A stretch of DNA of 64,000 nt, from NCBI GenBank assembly GCA_910574745.1, contig CAJTCE010000001.1:124001-188000 (forward strand). Reading direction: 5' to 3'. This document shows, piece after piece, positions 1-8,376 of this stretch. Made by a program: the position numbers and the translations under genes. Source of the DNA: Lachnospiraceae bacterium. Lineage in GTDB: Bacteria > Bacillota > Clostridia > Lachnospirales > Lachnospiraceae. The notes beneath the pieces were generated by a model. It searched no databases, had not been told where the DNA came from, and saw nothing but the letters and a program-made list of their open reading frames with translations. How positions within the stretch are numbered: the stretch's first letter is position 1; every line of letters begins with the position of its first letter.

Positions 1-619
1 ATCCGGTAATGCTGGGAAAGGCAAGAAACAAAAGCTCTGCCGAGGAATACTTTTTCTCTATGTCCTCAAGAGTCCGGCAATACCATCTGATTACCAGATA
101 CAAAAGAATACAATTCCCGGCTCCCATCAGAAAATTCCACATGACCTCCGCCATCCCCAGCCACAAATCCACTTTTTCCAAGGAAGCAGCTTCTTCCATT
201 ATGCGCCGGCTGATTAAGGAAGCGCTCTGACTCAAAAGAGGTATGCAAAGGGAATACCATAAAAAACGACACAGCTCCAGCAACGCATAAAAATTTGCCG
301 TCAGATACCCTTTTACCGTTTTCTTCCCTTCAAACAACCACATGGAAAAGCAAAAAGTAACTGCCGCGCATAAAATAACGATAATCGCCGATTTTATGCT
401 CCGGTCCACCATCATGTTTTCTCCGTAGAGGATCCTTCTTAAAAAGCGGGTTTCAGATAACAGATACTGCGTAGCAACGCATTGTACACATAAGATGTAC
501 TTTCCCGTTCTTTCAAAGGATTTCCGAAAGGGCAGCCATGCTTTGAAGATTTTTAAAAGCAGAAGGGCCCGGACCGTATATTCTAAAAGATTAAAGACCG
601 CATAAATGAATTCTTTCAT
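1..619 (-). CDS. Membrane sensor kinase, N-terminal part only (runs off left edge)
   Basis: An open frame on the minus strand starts with ATG at 619 and stays open to base 1, giving about 206 residues. The visible part is hydrophobic, with several probable membrane segments separated by short basic loops. It has no recognisable catalytic motif, as expected if the kinase domain lies outside the window. The start codon overlaps the stop of the upstream LytTR regulator (ATGA), so the two are translationally coupled. By position and topology it is probably the GHKL-type sensor partner of that regulator. The histidine kinase assignment is inference from context. Confidence 0.7.
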   Translation of the reverse strand, partial: MKEFIYAVFNLLEYTVRALLLLKIFKAWLPFRKSFERTGKYILCVQCVATQYLLSETRFLRRILYGENMMVDRSIKSAIIVILCAAVTFCFSMWLFEGKKTVKGYLTANFYALLELCRFLWYSLCIPLLSQSASLISRRIMEEAASLEKVDLWLGMAEVMWNFLMGAGNCILLYLVIRWYCRTLEDIEKKYSSAELLFLAFPSITG

Positions 620-1326
620 CTTTCCTCTTCCACCATATACTTCATGTAAGCCTGCACAAAGTCAGAATACTTTTGTCTTGACAGCAAAATGATGTCTCCG
701 TTTATAAGCTCTATTTCTCTGCTGTCATACTGCTTTACCTTATCCAAAGATACCAGATATCCCCTGTGGCATCTGAAAAAACCGTTTCCCAGCTGCTTTT
801 CCAGATGCTCCATTTTTTCGTAGTAAGCAATGTTGCCTTCTTTTGTGTGGAGTACAATCTTCCTGGCAATATTTTCCGCATAATAAATATCATTGCATTT
901 TACCGTGCGGAAGCCTTCCAACGTTTTTACGGTAAAGCCTGCGTGTTTCTTACTGCCTCTTGCCTCAATTTCCCCTAATGCCCGTTCTAAGACTTCAAAA
1001 AATTTATTTTCATCCACCGGCTTCAAAAGATAATGAAAGGCGCCTACATCAAAAGCGTCAAACACATAATCCTTTAAAGCCGTGACAAAAATCAAAATAG
1101 GATTTGATATTTTGCGGAGCTTATCGGCAGTCTCCATTCCATTCATGCCGCCCATTCCAATATCCATAATCACAATGTCCGGCTGCACTTCACATGCCAA
1201 AAGCTTTTCTCCTCCCGAAAACTCCAATATCAAAACAGGATTTTCTGCTTCATCTGTAAATGAGCGGATCATCTTTACCAGATGCTTCCTGATTTTCTCA
1301 TCATCGTCGCAAACCGCTATCGTCAT
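616..1326 (-). CDS. LytTR-family response regulator
   Basis: A 236-residue two-domain regulator of the AgrA/LytR class. The receiver domain (about residues 1-120) has the acidic pocket DDD near residue 7, the phosphoacceptor Asp55 in IVIMDIGMGG, and a Lys in LLKPVDE. The C-terminal half matches the LytTR DNA-binding domain, with the typical FFRCHRGYLVSLDKV stretch. The ribosome binding site AGGAG precedes the ATG. It overlaps the sensor gene by 4 bp. A repeated element with TGTAA direct repeats 21 bp apart lies just upstream, a spacing typical of LytTR-type operators, so autoregulation is plausible. Confidence 0.93.
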   Translation of the reverse strand: MTIAVCDDDEKIRKHLVKMIRSFTDEAENPVLILEFSGGEKLLACEVQPDIVIMDIGMGGMNGMETADKLRKISNPILIFVTALKDYVFDAFDVGAFHYLLKPVDENKFFEVLERALGEIEARGSKKHAGFTVKTLEGFRTVKCNDIYYAENIARKIVLHTKEGNIAYYEKMEHLEKQLGNGFFRCHRGYLVSLDKVKQYDSREIELINGDIILLSRQKYSDFVQAYMKYMVEEER

Positions 1327-1350
1327 TTTATCACTCCTATGTTGCTACTA

Positions 1351-1413
1351 TTATTTCGTCATTTAGCAAAAAAAAATCAAGCCGGATGTAACCAACCGAC
1401 CTGATTTTGTAAT
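1351..1413 (-). promoter_or_regulatory. Leader element with hairpin and TGTAA repeats, copy 1
   Basis: On the minus strand this 63-bp element has an 11-bp stem (1375-1385 with 1396-1406, including two G-U pairs) around the loop TTGGTTACAT, followed by a run of nine T. The edges ATTACAA and GACGAAATAA, and the loop, are shared with the copy at 15957-16018. The stem sequence differs between copies but pairs in both. TGTAA motifs at 1387 and 1408 are 21 bp apart. It lies 24 bp before the LytTR regulator start, so it could be an intrinsic terminator for the upstream gene, an attenuator or an operator. Confidence 0.6.
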
Positions 1414-1477
1414 GAATGCTTTCCTGTCTTTTTCGTTGAGGTCGATTGCGGTCGATTGCAATCCGACCTTCCCGTTT

Positions 1478-1505
1478 TGTAATCGAGTTTCACATTTTGT
1501 AAGCG
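1478..1505. promoter_or_regulatory. Possible further TGTAA direct repeat
   Basis: TTTTGTAA occurs twice with a 20-bp period (TGTAA at 1478 and 1498) between the LytTR regulator leader and the end of the unknown gene at 1538. It resembles the 21-bp spaced TGTAA pairs at 1387/1408, 2613/2634 and 15992/16013. Binding by the local LytTR regulator is inferred only from the spacing. Confidence 0.25.
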
Positions 1506-1537
1506 GCTTTGAACTTGAGTCCCGTATTTTATTTTCG

Positions 1538-2545
1538 TTATAATTTCATTCTCAAAATTTCCATATAGTTTCGTTTATATCTTGAGTCAACGGCAAAAAA
1601 CTTTAAAAATCCGTTTTTGCTCTGCAAGGGACTGCTTCCGTTTCTGATTCCGCTTAAAATCTTGAAGCTATTCGAATCCCCGTACCGCCTCTTACCCAGT
1701 TCGTCAATTCCTTTCATCAGCCTTTCCTGCGCCTCTTCCAGTTTCCCGTTATCAAATATCCTGCAATACAAAAATCCTTTGGGCGGTGCGGCCTCTTTAT
1801 CCGTAATTCCCGCGCCTCTCATGTTTCCCGTATAGTTGTTCTGCTCTGCTGTGGCGTTCCACACACCGTTATAGGTAATTCCTCCATCCAGCACAAATTT
1901 TGTATTTTTCTCCACGTATTCATAATCAACAGTCTCTGCCCCGTATTCACTGGCAAGTTCATCCGCCGCTTCCCGGAACATTTCCTGCATTTCCTCACAC
2001 TGCCAATAATAATCGGCATTGTAATATACATAACCCGATACAGAAACGCCGCTGCCTGCCAAAAGCTCCTTAGCCTCCTGCGCATTCAGATTATTAGCCG
2101 CCCTTGTATTCGCCCTGCTGAAAAATTCGTAAAGCTCTGCCAGAGCCTGCGTTGCTCTTTTTTGCTGATAAACATGATCGGTATCAGAAGGTTCTCCTAT
2201 GGCATGATAGAAGTACTCCTTAAAGATTTCCTTAACCTCGTCTTTTTGAAGCTTTCCGTCATAATAATCTTTCATGACCTCTGCCGTTTCATAAAACATT
2301 TTATTATGAGCAAAGCAGGGCAAAGACTTCATCTGGCTTTTTATTTTTTCATAGGTCTCACATCCTATGGGAATGGTATAGGATTCCAGTGAAAGCTCCA
2401 CACAATCTTTTGCCTGATATACCTTTTCCTGTCCTTTTCCGTTTTCATAGGAATAAGTCCTTATTTCAATATCCCCGGTTGTCTTATCGCAGTCCGTACC
2501 GTCCACTCCCGCAGTATATTTTGTATCGCTTACAGATAATGTCAT
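1538..2545 (-). CDS. Hypothetical protein of Lachnospiraceae type
   Basis: A soluble, mostly charged protein of about 335 residues that I do not recognise. The start is placed at the ATG at 2545, because GGAGG lies 8 bases before it; an in-frame ATG 24 bp further upstream has no such site. It has no signal peptide, membrane segment or catalytic motif that I can name, and the middle part is rich in Tyr, Glu and Asn. A TGTAA direct repeat with 21-bp period lies 68-96 bp upstream, and the element at 1351-1413 lies downstream. It therefore shares regulatory-looking DNA with the LytTR regulator and with the gene at 14953. Confidence 0.75.
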   Translation of the reverse strand: MTLSVSDTKYTAGVDGTDCDKTTGDIEIRTYSYENGKGQEKVYQAKDCVELSLESYTIPIGCETYEKIKSQMKSLPCFAHNKMFYETAEVMKDYYDGKLQKDEVKEIFKEYFYHAIGEPSDTDHVYQQKRATQALAELYEFFSRANTRAANNLNAQEAKELLAGSGVSVSGYVYYNADYYWQCEEMQEMFREAADELASEYGAETVDYEYVEKNTKFVLDGGITYNGVWNATAEQNNYTGNMRGAGITDKEAAPPKGFLYCRIFDNGKLEEAQERLMKGIDELGKRRYGDSNSFKILSGIRNGSSPLQSKNGFLKFFAVDSRYKRNYMEILRMKL

Positions 2546-2612
2546 ACGTATGTCCTCCGTTTCTTTCATTTCAAATATTATCGTAAAGAATTCGGAAAAT
2601 CATTATTGAAAT

Positions 2613-2641
2613 TGTAACCAAAAGCATTTTCTATGTAACGA
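2613..2641. promoter_or_regulatory. TGTAA direct repeat, 21-bp period
   Basis: TGTAACCA at 2613 and TGTAACGA at 2634 form a direct repeat exactly 21 bp apart, upstream of the unknown gene starting at 2545. Paired direct repeats spaced by two helical turns are the known arrangement of LytTR-type operators. A LytTR regulator is encoded about 1.3 kb away. Binding is inference. Confidence 0.4.
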
Positions 2642-2648
2642 AATTTAT

Positions 2649-3350
2649 TTATCTGCACCGTTTATAGACAAATCCGAACAAAGCTGCCGCAAGGAGCAGA
2701 TTGACAGCCAGAATTTCGTAACGCCCTCCCCTTATCAGCTCTTTCATTCCTTCCGTTTCCCGGATCCTGCCCAAAGCATCCTGTATCTGGTAGGAATATA
2801 CAAATTTTGCTATTTCCCGGATCTTTTCATTAAAGAGGGAGAGCATGGGAAGAAAGGAAAAAACCATTGTAACGGGTACCGTAACAGAAGTGGCGCCCAT
2901 CTGATTATTGCTCATAAGGCCGATGATCGCTCCTATGAACATGCTGATAAGTATCCCTACTGCCAAAATTCCCAAAAACACGCCTATCCGCCAGCCTTTA
3001 TATTCTCCCGCCCAGACAAACACACAGCCTCCCGCCATACACAGCGCAAAAACACAAAACCCGGTTCCTGCCAAATATTCCCATGCCTTTACGTTTGACA
3101 TCCGAAGCATTCCAAGGGTTCCCGTTTCCTTTTCCTCGGAAATAATGGCGGAAATACATGAAAGAGGCGCCATTCCCACATACATGGCTGAAAACATCAA
3201 TACAAAAAAATGCTTTGGCATATCCTTTATCTCCACTGCATTCTCCATGATAACCGCCATAAGCGGAAGTAATACGAACTGGATAAAAACCGCTTTGTTC
3301 TTTATGATATCCTTTATCTGTTTCAAAAAAATTGTCCTTACTTTACTCAT
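2649..3350 (-). CDS. ABC-2 type transporter permease
   Basis: A membrane protein of about 233 residues with six probable transmembrane segments and the ABC-2 permease layout: a cytoplasmic N-terminus (FLKQIKDIIKNKAVF), and the loop ISEEKETGTLGMLRMS, which is typical of this family. The start is set at ATG 3350, since GAAAGGAAGG precedes it; a longer in-frame reading would overlap the ATPase gene with non-membrane sequence. It follows the ATPase gene by 17 bp and is probably its membrane partner. The substrate cannot be told from the sequence. Confidence 0.88.
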   Translation of the reverse strand: MSKVRTIFLKQIKDIIKNKAVFIQFVLLPLMAVIMENAVEIKDMPKHFFVLMFSAMYVGMAPLSCISAIISEEKETGTLGMLRMSNVKAWEYLAGTGFCVFALCMAGGCVFVWAGEYKGWRIGVFLGILAVGILISMFIGAIIGLMSNNQMGATSVTVPVTMVFSFLPMLSLFNEKIREIAKFVYSYQIQDALGRIRETEGMKELIRGGRYEILAVNLLLAAALFGFVYKRCR

Positions 3351-3367
3351 TCTTGTTTTCCTTCCTT

Positions 3368-4294
3368 TCAGCAGTTCAAATCTGTTCCCGTCAATTCCAG
3401 AAATACCGTTTCCAGATTCGGCTCTGTTGTATGCATTTCGGCTATCCTTTCCGTTAATAGAAGCTGTTTCATTTTTTCCGCCGTTTCCGGACCGTTTGAA
3501 AGCCACATTTTTTCTCCCGACTCCAGCATAATCCCGATCCGTCTCTGGTGGTCATATTTAGCGCACACCTCTTTAGGCCTGCCGCATTCCACGATTTTTC
3601 CTTTGCATAAAAGGCCGATTCTGTCGCAAAGCTTTTCTGCCTCCTCCATATTATGGGTCGTGAGAAAAACCGTGGTTCCCTCTTCCTTCTGCCCTTCGAT
3701 CAACTTATGGATTTCCTGCATAACTCCCGGGTCAAGCCCTGCAGTGGGTTCATCCAAAAAAAGCACTTTCGGATTGTGAAGAATTGCCCTGGCAAACAAA
3801 AGACGCTGACGCATTCCCTTTGAAATATCCTTAACCGCCCTTTTTTTGGCCTCATAAAGTCCTACGCGATTTAAAACGGTTTCAACAGCCTCTTTTTCCA
3901 CTCCGTAAATATCCGCAAATATCTTTAAATTATCATAACAGCTCAATCTCTCATACAGTCCCAGATTTTCCAACATAACGCCCAGCCTTTTATAAGCCTC
4001 GTTGCTCATTTTTTTTGTATTCTCCTTTAACAGAAAAGCTTCTCCTTCCGTCTGCTGCAGCTGCCCTGTCAAAATCTTGATCAATGTAGTCTTTCCCGCT
4101 CCGGAAGGTCCTAAGAGTCCGAATATCTCGCCTTTCCCGATTTTCAGTTCAATCCCTTGCAGCACTTTATTTTTTCCGAATGCATGGGATACGTTCTGAA
4201 TGTCAACAGGCGCATTCTCCTTTGATACATTATCCCGTAACATTTCATTTTTTCTCTTCATATTCTCTACTATCCTTCTTTCCGTTTCTTTCAT
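3368..4294 (-). CDS. ABC transporter ATP-binding protein
   Basis: A 308-residue ATPase. Walker A GPSGAGKTT, signature SKGMRQRLLFARAI, Walker B VLFLDEPTAGLDP and the switch His in TTHNMEEAE are all visible, so it should be active. The start is placed at 4294, where GGAGAAAGGG precedes the ATG; the longer reading to 4375 would run into the divergent gene. The N-terminal 35 residues are a charged extension before the ABC fold. It forms an exporter with the downstream permease. A C-terminal stretch after residue 230 is of the kind seen in drug/antibiotic or Na+-type exporters. Confidence 0.92.
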   Translation of the reverse strand: MKETERRIVENMKRKNEMLRDNVSKENAPVDIQNVSHAFGKNKVLQGIELKIGKGEIFGLLGPSGAGKTTLIKILTGQLQQTEGEAFLLKENTKKMSNEAYKRLGVMLENLGLYERLSCYDNLKIFADIYGVEKEAVETVLNRVGLYEAKKRAVKDISKGMRQRLLFARAILHNPKVLFLDEPTAGLDPGVMQEIHKLIEGQKEEGTTVFLTTHNMEEAEKLCDRIGLLCKGKIVECGRPKEVCAKYDHQRRIGIMLESGEKMWLSNGPETAEKMKQLLLTERIAEMHTTEPNLETVFLELTGTDLNC

Positions 4295-4367
4295 AATTAT
4301 ATTTTCCCTTTCTCCAAAGATTATGGTAGAATATCTTATATAAAATTCAAATGAGGAGGTCACACCC

Positions 4368-5360
4368 ATGTACAAAAAAGTAAAACAGTATGCGCAAAAT
4401 ATCGGTCTTGCCGTTGATGAAAGGGCCGGACTGGCATATGGCCTTATAAACGGCTATTTTGTCCTGATCCAGCAGCGCCCCAATACTTCAGCCGGACACA
4501 GCGTTTATCTCTGGGCAAAGCCCGGAAACATCCAGCCCGTTCCTGCTACTTTAGACTATTTAAACCAGTGTTCATCCCGCTTTGAGTATCTACAGTCCAC
4601 ATCCTATAACGGTGCAAAAATTACCGCTGAATTCCAAGGATTAGGATTCCAGTGGGGCAAAAAATATGTTCCCTGTCTGGATGGATTTTTAAAAGAAATA
4701 ACCGGCTATTGTCAGAATAACGGCCTGATGCCCTGCTGCGAATCCTGTGGTACGGAATACGGTCTGAACCTGTATCAGGTAGACGGCGTAAGCCATATGT
4801 TCTGTTCCGGCTGTTATGATAAAGTATCCGGCCAGATTCAGCAAAACACTGCCCGCAAAAAACAACAGGGAAGCGGCAATGTGATCGGCGGCATCATCGG
4901 TGCGCTGTTGGGTTCCCTTTTAGGCGCTGCCGCATGGATTCTCATTTACCAGGCCGGTTATATTTCGGCTTTGGGCGGCCTTCTTATGGTAATCTGTACC
5001 ATGAAGGGCTATGAGCTTTTAGGAGGACGTCTGAATGCTCTGGGAATTACGGTTACCTGCATTATTTCCGTAGCCATGCTTTTTGTGGCGGAATATCTTT
5101 GTCTTGGCCTTGAAATCTATAAAATATATAACGAAAATACCCGGGTGCTATCCGTAAGCATTTTTGACGCCTTAGAGGATGTTCCCCTTTTACTGACAGA
5201 TCCTGAAGCTGCAGGCGCTGTTTTCCGGGATATGGCAATCGGACTTGTATTAATGATCGTAGGGGCATTCAGCACCGTAAAACAGACCTATAAGAGCAAT
5301 ACAGGCTCTGTACGCACCAGAATGGTTGCACCTGTTACCAAAGGCGGGCAGATATTATAA
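4368..5360 (+). CDS. Membrane protein with zinc-ribbon motif
   Basis: A 330-residue protein that I do not recognise as a named family. Residues 1-115 are soluble. CCESCG (about 124-129) and CSGCY (about 146-150) form a likely four-cysteine zinc ribbon. Residues 170-310 contain a Gly-rich hydrophobic segment and three or four membrane helices. GAGGAGG precedes the ATG. It is divergent from the ABC exporter genes, with 73 bp between start codons, so the two promoters face each other there. The soluble part may sense or bind a ligand, but no function is assigned. Confidence 0.8.
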   Translation: MYKKVKQYAQNIGLAVDERAGLAYGLINGYFVLIQQRPNTSAGHSVYLWAKPGNIQPVPATLDYLNQCSSRFEYLQSTSYNGAKITAEFQGLGFQWGKKYVPCLDGFLKEITGYCQNNGLMPCCESCGTEYGLNLYQVDGVSHMFCSGCYDKVSGQIQQNTARKKQQGSGNVIGGIIGALLGSLLGAAAWILIYQAGYISALGGLLMVICTMKGYELLGGRLNALGITVTCIISVAMLFVAEYLCLGLEIYKIYNENTRVLSVSIFDALEDVPLLLTDPEAAGAVFRDMAIGLVLMIVGAFSTVKQTYKSNTGSVRTRMVAPVTKGGQIL

Positions 5361-5378
5361 TAAACTGTTAAAATTTCC

Positions 5379-5408
5379 GGAGGATGCTTTCAAAAATCGG
5401 CATCCTCC
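5379..5408 (+). terminator. Intrinsic terminator between convergent genes
   Basis: GGAGGATGC (5379-5387) pairs perfectly with GCATCCTCC (5400-5408) and is followed by AATTTTTC on the plus strand. It ends the plus-strand gene at 5360, and its right half lies inside the last codons of the convergent DUF3021 gene. Confidence 0.8.
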
Positions 5409-5875
5409 AATTTTTCTTTTACTCGTTTCAAGCCTTCCTCCATCTTTCTGTTTTCCACTTTTTCCTTCCACTTCATAATAAAAAGGCTTATGGCAAAGCA
5501 AGTCCCGAAAGAGACAAAAAAGCCCAGCCAGGCCTGCCACATATCAATGGGAAACCATCCGAAGAAATAAGCAAAAAACCCTATTAGTACAACAACGCTT
5601 CCCAGCATACACAACGTTCTTACGAAAACAGACATCTCCCGGATTATTCGTTCCGAGAAAAAAAGGAAGTTAAATCCCCCAATCAAAATATTTATCCCTA
5701 AAAACTGCCAGATAACATAAACCGGTACTCCCTTTGTTCCCAAAGCAAACAGGGTAGAAACTTCTTTTGCCTCGTCTCCCACCAGTCCGCTGAAAACAGC
5801 CATAAACATCATGGAAAATCCAAAGGAACAAAAAACACGAGTTCCAAAATCAAATATTGTTTTTTTCTCTTCCAT
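5390..5875 (-). CDS. DUF3021 family membrane protein
   Basis: A 161-residue protein with four predicted membrane helices and a charged C-terminal tail (KWKEKVENRKMEEGLKR). Size, topology and position directly after a short LytTR gene match the DUF3021 family, which in Firmicutes is regularly paired with a stand-alone LytTR regulator and is thought to control its activity. The stop of the LytTR gene and this start are adjacent, so the genes are co-transcribed. The terminator hairpin for the convergent gene overlaps its 3' end. Confidence 0.85.
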   Translation of the reverse strand: MEEKKTIFDFGTRVFCSFGFSMMFMAVFSGLVGDEAKEVSTLFALGTKGVPVYVIWQFLGINILIGGFNFLFFSERIIREMSVFVRTLCMLGSVVVLIGFFAYFFGWFPIDMWQAWLGFFVSFGTCFAISLFIMKWKEKVENRKMEEGLKRVKEKLEDADF

Positions 5876-6316
5876 TTATTTAACCCCCAATCTTCGTTTC
5901 AGTTCCTCTGCATATTGCCTGGAAACCAGAAGCTTTTCTCCATTATCCAAGGTTACCTGTATTCTCCTGTTTAAGTCCGCCCTCAGGGATTCAATATGCC
6001 TTAAGTTAATAATGGTAGATTTTCCACCTCGAAAAAATCCGGCACAGGATAACTGCTCCTCCAGCTCATACAGTTTCAATGCCGTTTCATACACTTTATC
6101 CGTCGTATAGAGAAAAGTTTTTTTATCTGCCGTATCAATATAAAGCACCTTATCCGGATCAAGAAAACAGGTTTCCCCCTCATATATGCCCGTCAGCTTT
6201 TGTTCAAGCATTTTCAACACAGCCACAACCCTCTCAAGCTCCGGCGTTAATTTACGACAATAAATATTTATCTTCATTTCTTCTACATCGCTGTCCGAAT
6301 ATATAACGATTTCCAA
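5876..6316 (-). CDS. Stand-alone LytTR DNA-binding protein
   Basis: About 146 residues with a single LytTR domain over the C-terminal 95 residues (FFRGGKSTIINLRHIESL, then DNGEKLLVSRQYAEELKRRLG). There is no receiver domain. The start is probably TTG at 6316: GGAAAGGAAG lies 7 bases before it and the protein then begins LEIVIYSDSD, as related proteins do. A longer ATG-started reading to 6367 would add 17 residues without a good ribosome site. It forms a two-gene unit with the DUF3021 protein, which probably modulates it. Confidence 0.88.
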   Translation of the reverse strand: MEIVIYSDSDVEEMKINIYCRKLTPELERVVAVLKMLEQKLTGIYEGETCFLDPDKVLYIDTADKKTFLYTTDKVYETALKLYELEEQLSCAGFFRGGKSTIINLRHIESLRADLNRRIQVTLDNGEKLLVSRQYAEELKRRLGVK

Positions 6317-6414
6317 ACGCCCACTTCCTTTCCCAATCAATATAGCAAAATCATTTCTGTTCCACAATATCGGACTGCTTAAGCTGCCACAATCAATTTC
6401 TAAGTTGCACTTAT

Positions 6415-6442
6415 TGACTTTTTCTATACCACATGATACAAT
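6415..6442 (+). promoter_or_regulatory. Sigma-A type promoter of the mntP transcript
   Basis: TTGACT (6415-6420) and TACAAT (6437-6442) are separated by 16 bp, and the riboswitch starts a few bases downstream. This is a near-consensus vegetative promoter. Confidence 0.75.
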
Positions 6443-6447
6443 TTAAA

Positions 6448-6565
6448 AACTTTGAGGGAGTAGTTAGCGCAATATGCCGTGACAAGTCAACATACTGATT
6501 CATGGAATCTGGCTTGCCTTAAATAACGAGACTCATGGTACAGCATACTGTACCTGGGCCTCTTT
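6448..6565 (+). promoter_or_regulatory. yybP-ykoY manganese riboswitch with terminator
   Basis: The segment contains the family landmarks GAGGGAGTAG near the 5' side and the ACAAGTCAACATACTGA core, followed by AACGAGACTCATGG. A hairpin made of GGTACAG and CTGTACC, flanked by GAG and CTC and ending in TCTTTTATTTT, serves as the terminator. Known members bind Mn2+ and allow transcription of Mn2+ exporters when the metal is abundant. The gene that follows, mntP, fits this exactly. The family assignment is from motif recognition, without a covariance-model score. Confidence 0.88.
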
Positions 6566-6676
6566 TATTTTGCATTTCCACGCAAAACAATGTAAGCAGA
6601 GTCGAATAAAAGCGCTTTTGCAGGGTATTTTACCACATGGACTTTCTCTATTTCATTTTTACAAGGAGATGAGCGT

Positions 6677-7240
6677 ATGAATCTATTGGAATTGTTTCTC
6701 ATTGCGGCAGGTCTTTCCATGGACGCTTTTGCCGTATCTGTCTGTAAGGGACTGGCCACAAAAAAAATAGATATAAGGCATTTTTTGATTGTAGGATTAT
6801 GGTTTGGAGGATTCCAGGCGCTTATGCCCGCCCTTGGTTATTCTCTCGGTTCCGGTTTCGAGCAATATATCTCCCATCTAGACCATTGGATCGCCTTTAT
6901 TCTGTTAGCTTTGATCGGAGGCAATATGATAAGGGAAGCTCTCTCTAAAAACGAGGAATGCCATGATGCTTCCTTCTCCGTAAAAACCATGTTTATCATG
7001 GCAGTAGCCACCAGCATCGACGCCTTGGCAGTCGGCATAACCTTTGCCCTGCTGCCTGACGTAAATATTGCCGCTGCCGTTTCCTTCATCGGCATCATCA
7101 CTTTTATATTATCGGGAGCGGGATTAAAAATAGGAAATGTTTTCGGCACCAGATACAAGGCAAAGGCAGAATTTGCAGGCGGACTCATCCTTGTATTGAT
7201 GGGAATCAAAATTTTACTGGAACACTTGGGAAATCTGTGA
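6677..7240 (+). CDS. mntP: Manganese efflux pump MntP
   Basis: A 187-residue membrane protein with six hydrophobic segments arranged as two similar halves. Each half carries the conserved acidic motif: [13 protein letters not shown] near residue 16 and [14 protein letters not shown] near residue 118. Length and motifs match MntP/YebN, which exports Mn2+ across the cytoplasmic membrane. AAGGAGATGAGCGT precedes the ATG. The yybP-ykoY riboswitch directly upstream predicts induction by Mn2+. It is monocistronic and ends at the bidirectional terminator at 7248-7300. Confidence 0.95.
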   Translation: MNLLELFLIAAGLSMDAFAVSVCKGLATKKIDIRHFLIVGLWFGGFQALMPALGYSLGSGFEQYISHLDHWIAFILLALIGGNMIREALSKNEECHDASFSVKTMFIMAVATSIDALAVGITFALLPDVNIAAAVSFIGIITFILSGAGLKIGNVFGTRYKAKAEFAGGLILVLMGIKILLEHLGNL

Positions 7241-7247
7241 TCACACA

Positions 7248-7300
7248 AAAACAGGCTGCACGGCAAGGAATCAATCATCCTTTACCATGCAGCCTGTTTT
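7248..7300. terminator. Bidirectional terminator
   Basis: AAAACAGGCTGCA (7248-7260) and TGCAGCCTGTTTT (7288-7300) are perfect 13-bp complements around a 27-base loop. With A- and T-rich flanks, the hairpin can end both mntP (plus strand) and the convergent Bax-inhibitor gene (minus strand). Confidence 0.8.
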
Positions 7301-7320
7301 ATGAAAAAGCCCGGCGGCTT

Positions 7321-8214
7321 TTATGATCTTTTTTTGCCAAATAATCTTAACAGTTTCAGGAATAAGTTAATGAAATCCAGATACAATTCAAAGGCGCCCA
7401 ATAAAGCCAGTGATAAAACATTGCTGTCATTGGATATTGCCACGAGACGTTTGATCTTCTGGGTATCATATGCAGTCAATCCCACAAAAATCAATACGCC
7501 GATCGCACAGATAACCGTATCTACCATACTGCTCTTTAACAGAAGCAGATTCACAGCGCTGACAATGATAATTCCGATCAATCCCATCATCAGTATGCTT
7601 CCTGCACTGCTCAAATCCTTTTTGGTTACCAGTCCGTAAATAGCCATAATACCAAAAATTGCCGCCGTTACCAGGAAAATAATGGTAATGGACGCCGTTG
7701 TATACGCCAAAAACAGAATGGAAAAGGTAACGCCTGTCAAATACGAATATACTGCAAATAAAACGCCGGCAAGGATTGCATTATTTTTGGAAACGGCCCA
7801 GTTAGATACCATAACAATTGCCAGTTCCGCAATAAGCAGGACAAAGAATCCGTTGCCCGTCAGCATCCTGTATGCCACCAACGGAGAAGTGGTAAGAGAC
7901 GCTACTGCGGTAATGATCAAAGCTACTACCATAAACAAAAATGATTTTGCCACAACCTCCTGAGTTGCAATGGTCTTTAAATTCTGCATTCCGCTCATTG
8001 CCGGATTGTCTGCTCCAAAGCCGGAATTCATATCCATGTAGCCCTGATTGTTGTATGGATTTTGATATTGATTCTGGTTGCCATAATTGTAATTGGCGTC
8101 ATAATTGGTATAACCGCTTGTACCGTCGCCGTAGTTATTCCCGCCATAATTATAATTATTCTGATAGTTATCGGTTTGATTTCCCTGATTATTATTGGGA
8201 TTATACGTCTGCAT
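7321..8214 (-). CDS. Bax inhibitor-1/YccA family membrane protein
   Basis: A 297-residue protein. Residues 1-75 are low-complexity and rich in Asn, Gln, Tyr and Gly. From about residue 90 there are seven membrane helices, with the family signatures GLTAYDTQKIKRLV and GAFELYLDFINLFLKLLRLFG near the C-terminus. In the family these proteins are pH-dependent Ca2+ leak channels (BsYetJ). The prion-like N-terminal tail is common in Firmicute members and probably faces the cytoplasm. The start follows AAGGGGAAAAG. It has its own transcription unit. Confidence 0.92.
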   Translation of the reverse strand: MQTYNPNNNQGNQTDNYQNNYNYGGNNYGDGTSGYTNYDANYNYGNQNQYQNPYNNQGYMDMNSGFGADNPAMSGMQNLKTIATQEVVAKSFLFMVVALIITAVASLTTSPLVAYRMLTGNGFFVLLIAELAIVMVSNWAVSKNNAILAGVLFAVYSYLTGVTFSILFLAYTTASITIIFLVTAAIFGIMAIYGLVTKKDLSSAGSILMMGLIGIIIVSAVNLLLLKSSMVDTVICAIGVLIFVGLTAYDTQKIKRLVAISNDSNVLSLALLGAFELYLDFINLFLKLLRLFGKKRS

Positions 8215-8376
8215 AACTTTTCCCCTTTCTTAAAAATAGCGTGTTATATGTTTTTCTAAAGAATAGCACATTGCCGTTTTCTTTGCAAGAATTATATGCC
8301 ATAGATCCTCTTTCCCCTATTCTCTTTCATTAAATAAAACTCATTCTCTTTTCATTATATCTTATAACCGGATTTT

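Noticed and set aside
7941-8259. Plus-strand open frames
   Set aside because: They are shadows of the low-complexity Asn/Gln/Tyr N-terminus of the Bax-inhibitor protein on the minus strand.
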